This document shows positions 7,324 to 14,461 of a stretch of DNA of 14,461 nucleotides, piece after piece; positions within the stretch are counted from its first letter, which is position 1, and each line of letters begins with the position of its first letter. Both the position numbers and the translations under genes were made by a program. Below the pieces are notes generated by a model. The model made no database searches and was not told the origin of the DNA. It worked only from the letters and a program-made list of their open reading frames with translations. Source of the stretch: CAIWHR01 sp040006895 (lineage in GTDB: Bacteria > Pseudomonadota > Gammaproteobacteria > Burkholderiales > Casimicrobiaceae); contig JBDTWB010000097.1 in assembly GCA_040006895.1 (NCBI GenBank), positions 1 through 14,461 of the forward strand. Direction: 5' to 3'.

Positions 7324-8901
7324 GTGCCCACCGTCGCCGCATTGAAACCCAACCTGTACAAGGACTCGGTGGCGCTGATGCGCGTTTCCCAGATCATGCT
7401 GGGACGCCCCGGCGTCGAGCGCGCCACCTTGCTCATGGGGACCCCTGCCAACAAAACGATGTTGCGCGAGGCCGGCCTATGGTGCGTCGAGCTCGATCCG
7501 GCGCGTCCCAACGACCTGATGATCGTCGTCGAGGCTGCCGACCCCGCGGTGCTCGATGCCGCGCACGACGAGATCGAAAGGGCACTCGCCGGCGGAGGTT
7601 CGCAGGACGAGGGTGGCGCCGGGTACACCGCTGCCCTGCCGCGCTCGCTGGTGCAGGCAGTCGGCGACGAGCGGCGGTACGCGCTCGCCCAGATCTCGGT
7701 GCCGGGCGCCTATGCCGGCGCCGAAGCGCTCAAGGCGCTGAAGCAAGGCCTGCACGTATTCCTGTTCAGCGACAACGTGCCGGTCGTCCAGGAACGAGCG
7801 CTCAAGACCCTGGCCCGGGACCGCAATCTCCTGGTGATGGGACCGGACTGCGGCACTGCCATCGTCCGCGGTGTCCCGCTGGGCTTTGCCAATGCCGTGC
7901 GACGCGGCGCGATCGGCTTGCTGGGCGCCTCGGGAACGGGCCTGCAGGCGGTGTCGTGCGGTATCCATGCCCTGGGGCACGGGATTTCGCACGTGATCGG
8001 CACGGGGGGACGCGACACGACCGACGCGATCGGCGGGATCACGATGCACCAGGCACTCGACGTCCTCGCGGACGACGGCGACACCCGCGTGATCGGCATC
8101 GTGTCCAAGCCGCCGTCGCCGAAAGTTGCCGAAGCCGTGCTCGCGCATGCCCGACACGTCGGCAAGCCATGCGTGGTCCTGTTCCTGGGCGACCACACGG
8201 CATCCGCGGACGCCGCCGGCAATATCGTCACCGTGTCGACCCTCGAGGACGCCGCGCGTGCGACGGTGGCCCTTGCCGAGGGGCGCGCCTTCACCGCTGC
8301 CGACGATCGCGGTTCGCCGGCGACCCCGAAGGCATCGCCAGCGGGGTACGTGCGCGGCCTCTATTCCGGCGGGACGTTCTGTCTCGAGGCGCAGCTCATC
8401 TGGGGAAATGCGGGCCGGCGCGTCGCCTCCAACGTTCCGCTCGATGCGACCCAGCCCGCGGTCGGGCTGGCCCATTGCAAAGGCGATGCCGCCATCGACT
8501 TCGGCGCCGATGAATACACCGTAGGCCGTCCGCACCCGATGATCGACATGAGCACCCGCATCGACGCCCTCGGCCACGCGGCGCGCGACCCGGGAGTCGC
8601 GGTCGTGGCACTGGACGTCGTGCTGGGCTATGGCAGTCACGACGATCCGGGCGGCGCACTCGCCCCCGCGATCGGCGCGGCGATCGCTACCGCCCGCGCC
8701 GACGGCCGGTCGCTCGAGGTGCTGTGCTTCGTCTGCGGCACAGAGGCCGATCCACAGCCGCTGTCGGTGCAGCAGGGTAAGCTGCGCGCCGCGGGTGCCA
8801 TCGTGGTCGACAGCAGCACGGCGATGGCGCACCAGGCCCTGGCTGCGGTCACCGGTCGGTCCGACGCGCCTCGCGGCGCCGCACCGGCCCGTCCCGCGTG
8901 A
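7324..8901 (+). CDS. fdrA: FdrA/AllF-like subunit of oxamate carbamoyltransferase
   Basis: FdrA family protein (succinyl-CoA-synthetase-like fold), 525 aa. The family long carried an acyl-CoA-synthetase name. E. coli FdrA (AllF) is now known as one of three subunits, with YlbE (AllG) and YlbF (AllH), of oxamate carbamoyltransferase, which phosphorolyses oxalurate to oxamate and carbamoyl phosphate. Visible family features are the N-terminus PNLYKDSVALM, LLMGTPANKTML at about residues 36-47, VPGAYAGAEA near 126-135, MGPDCGTAI at 172-180, the nucleotide/phosphate-type loop GASGTGLQA at 201-209 and VIGTGGRDTTDAIGG at about 224-238. The equivalents of all three E. coli subunits are in this operon. 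Its stop overlaps the carbamate kinase start (GTGA), indicating coupled translation. The family is firm. The reaction is inferred from the complete neighbour set, and a different carbamoyl acceptor is possible. Confidence 0.9.
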   Translation: MPTVAALKPNLYKDSVALMRVSQIMLGRPGVERATLLMGTPANKTMLREAGLWCVELDPARPNDLMIVVEAADPAVLDAAHDEIERALAGGGSQDEGGAGYTAALPRSLVQAVGDERRYALAQISVPGAYAGAEALKALKQGLHVFLFSDNVPVVQERALKTLARDRNLLVMGPDCGTAIVRGVPLGFANAVRRGAIGLLGASGTGLQAVSCGIHALGHGISHVIGTGGRDTTDAIGGITMHQALDVLADDGDTRVIGIVSKPPSPKVAEAVLAHARHVGKPCVVLFLGDHTASADAAGNIVTVSTLEDAARATVALAEGRAFTAADDRGSPATPKASPAGYVRGLYSGGTFCLEAQLIWGNAGRRVASNVPLDATQPAVGLAHCKGDAAIDFGADEYTVGRPHPMIDMSTRIDALGHAARDPGVAVVALDVVLGYGSHDDPGGALAPAIGAAIATARADGRSLEVLCFVCGTEADPQPLSVQQGKLRAAGAIVVDSSTAMAHQALAAVTGRSDAPRGAAPARPA

Positions 8902-9926
8902 GCGCGCCCGCCTCCGCGGCCTCCGTCGCCGGCGCCGGCGCCGGTAGTCGTGGTGACCGGGTGATCGCGTCATCGGATCGCGCCGGCCTCGGTCGGGTGG
9001 TCATCGCCTTCGGTGGCAACGCCAGCTATCCGCCGACCATCAAGGGCCTCGCCGAAGAGCAGCTGGCGCTGATGGAAGCGGCCTGCGAGCATCTCGCGCG
9101 GTTGATCGAGGCGGGACACCGACTGGTGCTCACCCACGGCAACGGGCCGGTGGTCGGCAACATCCTCTTTCGCATGGCCCGAACCGCGCACGAGCTGCCG
9201 CCCATGCCCATGGACGTCTGTGTGGCGCACTCGCAGGGCGGCATGGGCTACATGCTGCAACAGACCCTGACCAACGTGCTGCGCGCGCATGGCGTGGCGA
9301 CCACGGTGAGCTCGATCGTCACCCAGGTGGAGGTCGATGCCGACGATCCCGCCTTCGGCCGACCCACCAAGCCGGTCGGACGGTTCTTCAGCGAGCAGGA
9401 GGCGGCGCGTATGGCAGCCGAACAGGGGTGGGTGTTCATCGAGGATTCCGGTCGTGGCCATCGCCGCGTGGTGGCCTCCCCGACACCGCTGCGGATACTG
9501 GACCTGCCGGCGATCGAGGCGCTGCTGGCCGCCGACGTGATTCCGATTGCTGCGGGCGGCGGCGGCGTGCCGGTGGTACGCGATCCTACGGGCCGGCTGC
9601 ACGGTGTCTCGGCGGTGATCGACAAGGATCTCACCAGCGCCCTCCTCGCCGCGAATCTTCGCGCCGACACGCTGGTCATGCTGACCGGCGTGGAGCACGT
9701 GTGCCTCGATTTCGGCCAGTCCACAGAGCGGCCGCTCACGCGCCTCACGGCAACCGAGGCGGCGGCACACCTCGCGGCAGGGCAGTTTCCGCCGGGCAGC
9801 ATGGGACCCAAGATCACCGCCGCACTCCGCTATCTGGCCGGCGGTGGCAGGGAGGTGGTCATCACCTCGCTCGATCGTACCTACGCGGCGCTGCATGGCG
9901 AAGCCGGCACGAGGATCGTGCCATGA
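8898..9926 (+). CDS. arcC: Carbamate kinase
   Basis: Amino-acid-kinase-family enzyme that uses carbamoyl phosphate and ADP to give ATP and carbamate, which decays to CO2 and ammonia. Motifs in order (342-aa numbering): IAFGGNA at 36-42, THGNGPVVGN at 79-88, AHSQGGMGYMLQQ at 110-122, RRVVASP at 189-195, PIAAGGGGVPV at 216-226, VIDKDLTSALLA at 240-251 and GSMGPKITAAL at 300-310, ending with GTRIVP. All are carbamate kinase hallmarks. Start is GTG at 8898, overlapping the fdrA stop by 4 nt. It adds an Ala/Gly/Ser-rich stretch of about 30 residues before the fold. An in-frame GTG at 8961 would give the more usual length of about 320 aa. In this operon it would harvest ATP from the carbamoyl phosphate released by the carbamoyltransferase, the role of AllK (YbcF) in E. 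coli. Confidence 0.95.
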   Translation: MSAPASAASVAGAGAGSRGDRVIASSDRAGLGRVVIAFGGNASYPPTIKGLAEEQLALMEAACEHLARLIEAGHRLVLTHGNGPVVGNILFRMARTAHELPPMPMDVCVAHSQGGMGYMLQQTLTNVLRAHGVATTVSSIVTQVEVDADDPAFGRPTKPVGRFFSEQEAARMAAEQGWVFIEDSGRGHRRVVASPTPLRILDLPAIEALLAADVIPIAAGGGGVPVVRDPTGRLHGVSAVIDKDLTSALLAANLRADTLVMLTGVEHVCLDFGQSTERPLTRLTATEAAAHLAAGQFPPGSMGPKITAALRYLAGGGREVVITSLDRTYAALHGEAGTRIVP

Positions 9927-10777
9927 GCACGGCACTCGCCGTGCGTGCGATCGGCTGGAAGGCGCATGCCGCGCTCGCCGGGAGCGGTGGTCAGCTTCGC
10001 GCATGGTCGTGCGTCGGGGGCGGGTCGTATGCCTGCGTATCCGACGAGATCCTGTGGGTCGGTGCCGACGAAGGCGCCTTGCATCCCCGAGCCATCGTGC
10101 TTGCACAGCCGCCCCCGACGGCCGGTCACGCGGCGGTGTCGGCCGAGGGTTGTGCCCCGTGGCGCGCTGCGGCGCTGGCGAGGACGGATGCCACGGCGCA
10201 GGCGTTGCGCCGCGGTTGCAGCCGCCTGCAACACGACGTGGCTGCGATCGGCACGCCGCGCGGCTTTGCGGTGATGCTGACCGGCGCCACGCCCGCCTTT
10301 CCCCTGGCGCACGCCGGGCGGCATGTCCACGCGCTCGCGCGTGGCTTTCGCACGGACGACGTGAGCGCAGTCAGGGCGGCGGCCGAGTCGCTGCTGGGCC
10401 TGGGACCGGGACTCACCCCGGCGGGCGACGATCTCGTCGGCGCTGCGCTGTTCGGACGGCTGACAGCCGGTGACGAGACCGAAGCCGCCTCGCACTGGCG
10501 CGGCTTGGCGTCCGAGCTTGCCGAGCTCGTGCCGGACCGGAGCCACCCGGTCAGCGCGGCCCTGTTCGCCGACCTCGTGGCCGGGGACAGTTTTGCCGCG
10601 TTGCACCGGCTGGTGGATGCGCTCGCAGGACAGCGCGACGCCGCGACGATCGTCGCCGCAGCGCAACGGCTCGTGACCATCGGGCATTCTTCAGGATGGG
10701 AAATGCTCGCCGGACTCATCATCGGGATCACCGGGAGTGTCACCGCACTTCCCGCGCCCATCGAGGACCCACCATGA
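9923..10777 (+). CDS. allH: DUF2877 protein, AllH/YlbF-like carbamoyltransferase subunit
   Basis: 284-aa DUF2877 family protein, counterpart of E. coli YlbF (AllH), one of the three subunits needed for oxamate carbamoyltransferase activity. The recognisable family core is LLGLGPGLTPAGDDLVGAAL at about residues 157-176, followed by HPVSAALFADLVAG near 208-221 and IGHSSGWEMLAGLIIG at about 253-268. The N-terminal third is poorly conserved. The ATG at 9923 overlaps the carbamate kinase stop as ATGA, and the stop overlaps the next ATG the same way, so translation is coupled on both sides. No signal peptide or membrane segment is seen, so it is cytoplasmic. Family call is strong; the biochemical contribution of this subunit is not established. 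Confidence 0.85.
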   Translation: MSTALAVRAIGWKAHAALAGSGGQLRAWSCVGGGSYACVSDEILWVGADEGALHPRAIVLAQPPPTAGHAAVSAEGCAPWRAAALARTDATAQALRRGCSRLQHDVAAIGTPRGFAVMLTGATPAFPLAHAGRHVHALARGFRTDDVSAVRAAAESLLGLGPGLTPAGDDLVGAALFGRLTAGDETEAASHWRGLASELAELVPDRSHPVSAALFADLVAGDSFAALHRLVDALAGQRDAATIVAAAQRLVTIGHSSGWEMLAGLIIGITGSVTALPAPIEDPP

Positions 10778-12213
10778 CCAGCACGCTCATCACCGACGAC
10801 CCGCTCGCCGTGGTCAACGTCGGACTCGACGCTTTCAATCGCAGTGTTCGCGACGCCGGCGGCACCACCGTGCAGCTCGACTGGCGACCGGCCGGCGACG
10901 GGGACCCGGGCCTCGCCTGGGCATTGGCCCAGATCAGCACGGATCCGCACGATCCGGAGGGCATCGGTGCGCGCATCGACCGTGCCAACGCCCTCGCCGT
11001 CGAGCGCATCCGCGCCGCGCAGCCGGTGCTGGTCGACGTCGCCCTGCACGCCCGCGAGATCTGGCCCGACATGGATCGCGCCCTTCTCCACGCCGGTGCG
11101 CCGGTCGACTGGGATGACATGTGCGGCCCGATGCGCGGCTCGATGATCGGGGCGGTGCTCTACGAGGGCTGGGCCGACTCGGCGTCCCGGGCGGAGGCGA
11201 TGCTGCGCGCCGGCGACATTCGCCTCGGTCAGTGCCATGACGCCGCCGCCGTTGGACCCATGTCGGGGATCATCTCGCCCTCGATGCCGCTTTTCGTGGT
11301 GCGCAACGCCAGCCACGGCAACATGGCTTACACCAACATGAGCGAAGGCATCGGCAAGGTCCTGCGCTTCGGCGCCCACGGACCCGACGTGATCGAGCGC
11401 CTGCGCTGGATCGAATCGGTGCTCGCGCCCGCGCTCAAGGAGGCCGTCCGGCTGGCGGACGGCGTCGACCTGAAGGCAATCCAGGCCCAGGCACTGCTGA
11501 TGGGCGACGAGGTGCACAGTCGCAACGCCGCCGCGACCTTGCAGTTCCTGGCCGCCGTGGCACCGCCGCTCGCCGCCAGCAAACTCGATCGCCGCGCCAT
11601 GCACGACACCCTGCGCTTCATCGCGACCACCTCGCAATTCTTCCTCAACCTGTCGATGGTTGCCTCGAAGGCCACCATGGATGCGGCGCACGGCATCGAC
11701 GACTGCAGCGTGGTCACGGCCATGGCACGCAATGGCGTGACGACGGCCATCCGGGTCAGCGGCCTTGGCAAGGCGTGGTTCCAGTCGCCGTCCGACATGC
11801 CCATCGGGCTCTTCTTCCCCGGTTTCCGGCAGGAAGACGCCAACCCCGATCTCGGCGACAGCGCGATCTGCGAAACCGCCGGCTTCGGCGGCTTCTCCCT
11901 TGCCGCATCGCCGGCCCTCGTCCAGCTCGTCGGCGGCACGGTGCAGGAGGCAATCGGCTACTCGCGGGAGATGCACCACGTGACGGTCGCCCGCAATCCG
12001 GGCCTGTCGCTGCCGATGCTCGATTTCGCCGGCGCGCCCTGTGGCATCGACGTGCGCAAGGTGGTCGATACCGGCCTCCGTCCGGTCCTGACCACGGGCA
12101 TCGCCCACAAGGACGCCGGCATCGGCCAGATCGGAGCAGGCATCGTGCGCGCCCCGATGGCTTGCTTTACCCAGGCCGTGCAGGCGCTGGCGGCCGGGCT
12201 GGGGGTGCATTGA
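10774..12213 (+). CDS. allG: DUF1116 protein, AllG/YlbE-like carbamoyltransferase subunit
   Basis: 479-aa DUF1116 family protein, counterpart of E. coli YlbE (AllG) in the three-subunit oxamate carbamoyltransferase. Conserved blocks: CHDAAAVGPMSGIISPSMP at residues 154-172, GDEVHSRNAAAT at 244-255, MARNGVTTAIRVSG at 317-330, GDSAICETAGFGGFSLAASP at 361-380, and GIAHKDAGIGQIGAGIVRAP at 442-461. The His, Asp, Glu and Arg in these blocks look like the likely active-site face, an inference from their conservation in the family as I know it. The start is the ATG at 10774, overlapping the DUF2877 stop (ATGA). An open-frame extension upstream to 10696 lies inside the previous gene and is ignored. 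The following hydrolase gene begins 1 nt after the stop. Confidence 0.88.
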   Translation: MTSTLITDDPLAVVNVGLDAFNRSVRDAGGTTVQLDWRPAGDGDPGLAWALAQISTDPHDPEGIGARIDRANALAVERIRAAQPVLVDVALHAREIWPDMDRALLHAGAPVDWDDMCGPMRGSMIGAVLYEGWADSASRAEAMLRAGDIRLGQCHDAAAVGPMSGIISPSMPLFVVRNASHGNMAYTNMSEGIGKVLRFGAHGPDVIERLRWIESVLAPALKEAVRLADGVDLKAIQAQALLMGDEVHSRNAAATLQFLAAVAPPLAASKLDRRAMHDTLRFIATTSQFFLNLSMVASKATMDAAHGIDDCSVVTAMARNGVTTAIRVSGLGKAWFQSPSDMPIGLFFPGFRQEDANPDLGDSAICETAGFGGFSLAASPALVQLVGGTVQEAIGYSREMHHVTVARNPGLSLPMLDFAGAPCGIDVRKVVDTGLRPVLTTGIAHKDAGIGQIGAGIVRAPMACFTQAVQALAAGLGVH

Positions 12214-12214
12214 C

Positions 12215-13798
12215 ATGCTGCGCGCGCTGACTGCCCCGCGCGGCATGGTGACCGCCCCGCATCACCTGGCGGCGCAGGCCGGCGCAGCCGTGCTGCGCGA
12301 CGGCGGCACGGCCGTCGAGGCGATGGTCGCCGCCGCGGCGACCGTCGCCGTCGTGTACCCGCACATGAACAGCCTCGGCGGTGACGGCTTCTGGCTGATC
12401 AGCGAGCCCGGCAAGGATCCGATCGGGATCGATGCCTGCGGCCGCGCCGCCAGTCTCGCCTCGCCGGGCTTCTACACCGACCACGGCGACCAGGCGATCC
12501 CTTCCCGTGGCCCACGGGCCGCCAACACGGTGGCGGGTGCCATCTCGGGATGGCAGCTCGCCCTGGAACTCACCGGTAGCCGCCTGCCACTGCCCCGGCT
12601 GCTGCAGGATGCGATCGCCTATGCGAAGGACGGCACGCCCGTGACCCAGAGCCAGGTCAACTACACGACCAGGTTCCTCGGCGAGCTCGCCGATCAACCC
12701 GGCTTCGCCGACACCTATCTGCACGACGGCACCGCGCCGCGGGCGGGTGAAGCACAACGTTTCCCGGCACTGGCCGCAACCCTCACCCGGATGGCCGAGC
12801 GGGGATTGGACGACTTCTACCGCGGGGAGATTGCCCGCGCGATGGCGGCCGAGCTCGAGCGGCTGGGCAGCCCGTTAAGGCTCGCCGATTTGCAGCGCCA
12901 TGCCGCAACCCGGGTCACGCCGCTCCAGACCGCGCTCCGCGTCGGCACCCTCTACAATTTGCCGCCGCCGACGCAAGGTCTCGCCTCGCTCCTGATCCTC
13001 GCGATCTTCGACCGGCTGCGCGGCGATGCCAAGGCCGACAGCTTCGCGCACGTGCACGGCCTGGTCGAGGCGACCAAGCAGGCCTTCCTGGTGCGCAATC
13101 GCGAGATCTGCGATCCGGCTGCGATGCGGATCGACCCCGCAGCGCTCCTCGCCGACGCACGGCTTGCCGAGCACCTCGCCGCCATCGATCCGCTGCGGGC
13201 GCGTCCCTGGCCCGAGCCTGCGATCACCGGCGACACGGTCTGGATGGGCGCGGCCGACCACGACGGACGCATGGTCAGCTATATCCAGAGCGTGTATTGG
13301 GAGTTCGGCTCGGGCGTCACCTTGGCGGACACCGGGATCACCTGGCAGAACCGCGGCAGCAGCTTTTCGCTGGACCCCGCGTCGCACCTCGTGATCGCGC
13401 CGGGCCGCAAGCCGTTCCATACCCTCAATCCCGCCCTCGCACGCTTAGGCGACGGTCGCACGATGGTCTACGGCAACATGGGCGGTGACGGCCAGCCGCA
13501 GACCCAGGCGGCCGTGTTCAGTCGTCATGCCATGTTCGGACAGGACCTGCAGCATGCCATCACCGCGCCGCGCTGGCTGCTCGGGCGGACGTGGGGCCAG
13601 ATGAGCGTCAGCCTGAAGCTCGAGAACCGGTTCGACCCCGCACTGATCGCAGCGCTGCGCGAAGCCGGCCACGACGTCGAGGTCGTCGACGCGTTCTCGG
13701 ATGTGGTCGGCCACGCCGGCGCACTGGTCCGGGACCGTCATGGCACCATCGCCGGCGCAACCGATCCCCGCTCCGACGGCGTGGTCGCGGCATACTGA
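12215..13798 (+). CDS. Cytoplasmic gamma-glutamyltranspeptidase-family Ntn hydrolase, candidate oxamate amidohydrolase
   Basis: 527-aa protein of the gamma-glutamyltranspeptidase (GGT) family, made as a proenzyme that cleaves itself to expose an N-terminal Thr nucleophile. The N-terminus has TAPHHLAAQAGAAVLRDGGTAVEAMVAA and then YPHMNSLGGDGFW, standard for GGT. The likely cleavage point is before Thr341 in ITGDTVWMGAADHDGRMVS, giving subunits of about 340 and 187 residues. Further on are EFGSGVTLADTGITWQNRG, APGRKPFHTLNPALA and YGNMGGDGQPQTQ (about 419-431), which fit the YwrD/HpxW-like branch better than classical Ggt (GSPGGS at that place). There is no signal peptide, unlike periplasmic Ggt. 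In Klebsiella, HpxW of this family hydrolyses oxamate to oxalate and ammonia. Placement right behind an oxamate-producing complex makes that the best guess here. Start ATG 12215 has a G-rich ribosome binding site in the end of the DUF1116 gene. Family certain, substrate inferred. Confidence 0.9.
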   Translation: MLRALTAPRGMVTAPHHLAAQAGAAVLRDGGTAVEAMVAAAATVAVVYPHMNSLGGDGFWLISEPGKDPIGIDACGRAASLASPGFYTDHGDQAIPSRGPRAANTVAGAISGWQLALELTGSRLPLPRLLQDAIAYAKDGTPVTQSQVNYTTRFLGELADQPGFADTYLHDGTAPRAGEAQRFPALAATLTRMAERGLDDFYRGEIARAMAAELERLGSPLRLADLQRHAATRVTPLQTALRVGTLYNLPPPTQGLASLLILAIFDRLRGDAKADSFAHVHGLVEATKQAFLVRNREICDPAAMRIDPAALLADARLAEHLAAIDPLRARPWPEPAITGDTVWMGAADHDGRMVSYIQSVYWEFGSGVTLADTGITWQNRGSSFSLDPASHLVIAPGRKPFHTLNPALARLGDGRTMVYGNMGGDGQPQTQAAVFSRHAMFGQDLQHAITAPRWLLGRTWGQMSVSLKLENRFDPALIAALREAGHDVEVVDAFSDVVGHAGALVRDRHGTIAGATDPRSDGVVAAY

Positions 13799-13846
13799 CG
13801 GCTCGTCCCTGCCTCGGCCGACGCCCGCGCAGCCCCCTTTCATCTC

Positions 13847-13852
13847 AGGAAA
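13847..13852 (+). promoter_or_regulatory. Ribosome binding site supporting a TTG start for livH
   Basis: AGGAAA lies 5-7 nt before TTG at 13858 in the 59-nt gap after the hydrolase gene. No ATG or GTG occurs at the expected N-terminus of the permease, so this site decides the unusual start codon. Confidence 0.6.
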
Positions 13853-13857
13853 TCCAT

Positions 13858-14461
13858 TTGATCTCCCTGGCGATTGTCTCCGGCGTGTCGATGGGCGCGA
13901 TGTATGGCCTGCTCGCCCTCGGCTTCCACATCACTTACGCCGTATCGCGGACCGTCAACTTCTCCCAGGGCACGTCGCTGATGCTGGGCGCCGTGGTGTG
14001 CTACGTGCTCTCGGTCACGCTGGACTGGCCGATCCTGCCGAGCATCCTGCTCACGCTCGTGGTCTGTGCGGTCTGGGGCATGGTGGTCGAACGCGTTGCC
14101 GTGCGGCCATTCGCCCGGGACGGCTCGAACGCGTGGCTCATGTCGACGGTGGCGATCGGCATCATCCTCGAGCAGACGGTGATGTTCACCTTCGGCAAGG
14201 AGCCACGGTCGCTGGTGCTGCCGGTATCGAACCAGGCGTTCACGCTGGGAGGGCTCGCCGTGTCGCCGCTGCAGGTCGCGATCCTGGTGGTGGCGATCGC
14301 CGTTGCCGTCGGCCTGCATGCGTTCGCGCAACGCACCCGCTACGGCAAGGCGTTGCTCGCGGTCGTGCAGAACCCGCAGGCCGCGAGTCTCATGGGCGTG
14401 GACGTGACCCGGGCCGTGATGTACTGCTACGCCGCCTCGACGGTGCTCGCCGGCATCGCCG
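13858..14461 (+). CDS. livH: Branched-chain-type ABC transporter permease LivH (3' end cut by window edge)
   Basis: Integral inner-membrane permease of a HAAT/branched-chain-type ABC importer. The frame from TTG at 13858 is open for 201 codons to the window end; LivH proteins are about 290 aa, so about one third is missing. It begins MISLAIVSGVSMGAMYGLLA, the classical LivH start, followed by GFHITYAVSRTVNFSQG with its conserved 'NFSQG' loop. Further hydrophobic helices and ERVAVRPFA come next, then the cytoplasmic signature RYGKALLAVVQNPQAASLMG at about residues 160-180, the EAA-like coupling region to the ATPase. Genes for LivM, LivG and LivF are expected beyond the edge. A binding protein of matching type is encoded at 4119-5345 on the other strand. 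The location in the operon suggests it imports the compound the upstream enzymes degrade. Confidence 0.92.
   Translation, partial: MISLAIVSGVSMGAMYGLLALGFHITYAVSRTVNFSQGTSLMLGAVVCYVLSVTLDWPILPSILLTLVVCAVWGMVVERVAVRPFARDGSNAWLMSTVAIGIILEQTVMFTFGKEPRSLVLPVSNQAFTLGGLAVSPLQVAILVVAIAVAVGLHAFAQRTRYGKALLAVVQNPQAASLMGVDVTRAVMYCYAASTVLAGIA

Noticed and set aside
6006..7628. 540-codon minus-strand open frame across the SnoaL-like, LysR and fdrA regions
   Set aside because: It covers parts of three real genes in other frames. Composition is Arg/Ala/Pro-rich and no domain is recognisable.
7324..8901. Naming the FdrA gene an acyl-CoA or succinyl-CoA synthetase
   Set aside because: The fold is related, but the neighbours are precisely the other oxamate carbamoyltransferase subunits and carbamate kinase, so a CoA-ligase role is unlikely.
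7477..8973. 498-codon minus-strand open frame opposite fdrA
   Set aside because: Shadow of fdrA, low-complexity Arg/His-rich, no start signal.
10126..12246. 706-codon open frame on the minus strand opposite the DUF2877 and DUF1116 genes
   Set aside because: It lies antisense to two well-conserved genes, and its product is Arg/His/Gly-rich without any family motif. Long antisense frames are expected in GC-rich DNA.

Overview
The window reads as a piece of chromosome from a high-GC Gram-negative proteobacterium, most likely a betaproteobacterium of Burkholderiales type. That placement is inferred from the GC-rich codon use, the EtfB/EtfA pair, an AsmA-type envelope protein, a LysR regulator and branched-chain-type (HAAT) ABC transport genes. 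No rRNA or other marker gene is present to confirm it. I see no mobile element, CRISPR array, tRNA or rRNA.

Left part (1-3735, minus strand): etfA, cut by the window edge, lies downstream of a complete etfB. Next comes a 645-aa membrane-anchored AsmA-family protein. These look like resident chromosomal genes. A 383-nt stretch without a supported gene follows (3736-4118). It holds a perfect 12-bp inverted repeat placed like a terminator behind the next gene.

Middle (4119-7240): a minus-strand HAAT-type periplasmic amino-acid/amide-binding protein with a signal peptide, a 370-nt divergent intergenic region, a small plus-strand SnoaL/NTF2-like protein, and a minus-strand LysR-type regulator. 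The regulator is divergent from the operon that follows and separated from it by only 83 nt.

Right part (7324 to the window end, plus strand): a tightly coupled operon of FdrA/AllF, carbamate kinase, DUF2877 (AllH/YlbF-like), DUF1116 (AllG/YlbE-like), a cytoplasmic gamma-glutamyltranspeptidase-family Ntn hydrolase, and the LivH-type permease of an ABC importer that runs off the edge. The first four genes overlap by 4 nt at each junction, and the hydrolase starts 1 nt after the DUF1116 stop. In E. coli, AllF, AllG and AllH together form oxamate carbamoyltransferase, which phosphorolyses oxalurate to oxamate and carbamoyl phosphate. Carbamate kinase then makes ATP, CO2 and ammonia from carbamoyl phosphate. 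In Klebsiella a gamma-glutamyltranspeptidase homologue, HpxW, hydrolyses oxamate to oxalate and ammonia.

The proposed reading of the whole module is uptake of oxalurate or a related carbamoylated compound by an ABC importer, ATP-yielding phosphorolysis, and a final amidohydrolase step, under LysR control. The protein families are clear from sequence. The exact substrate, and the assignment of the hydrolase as HpxW-like, are inferences.
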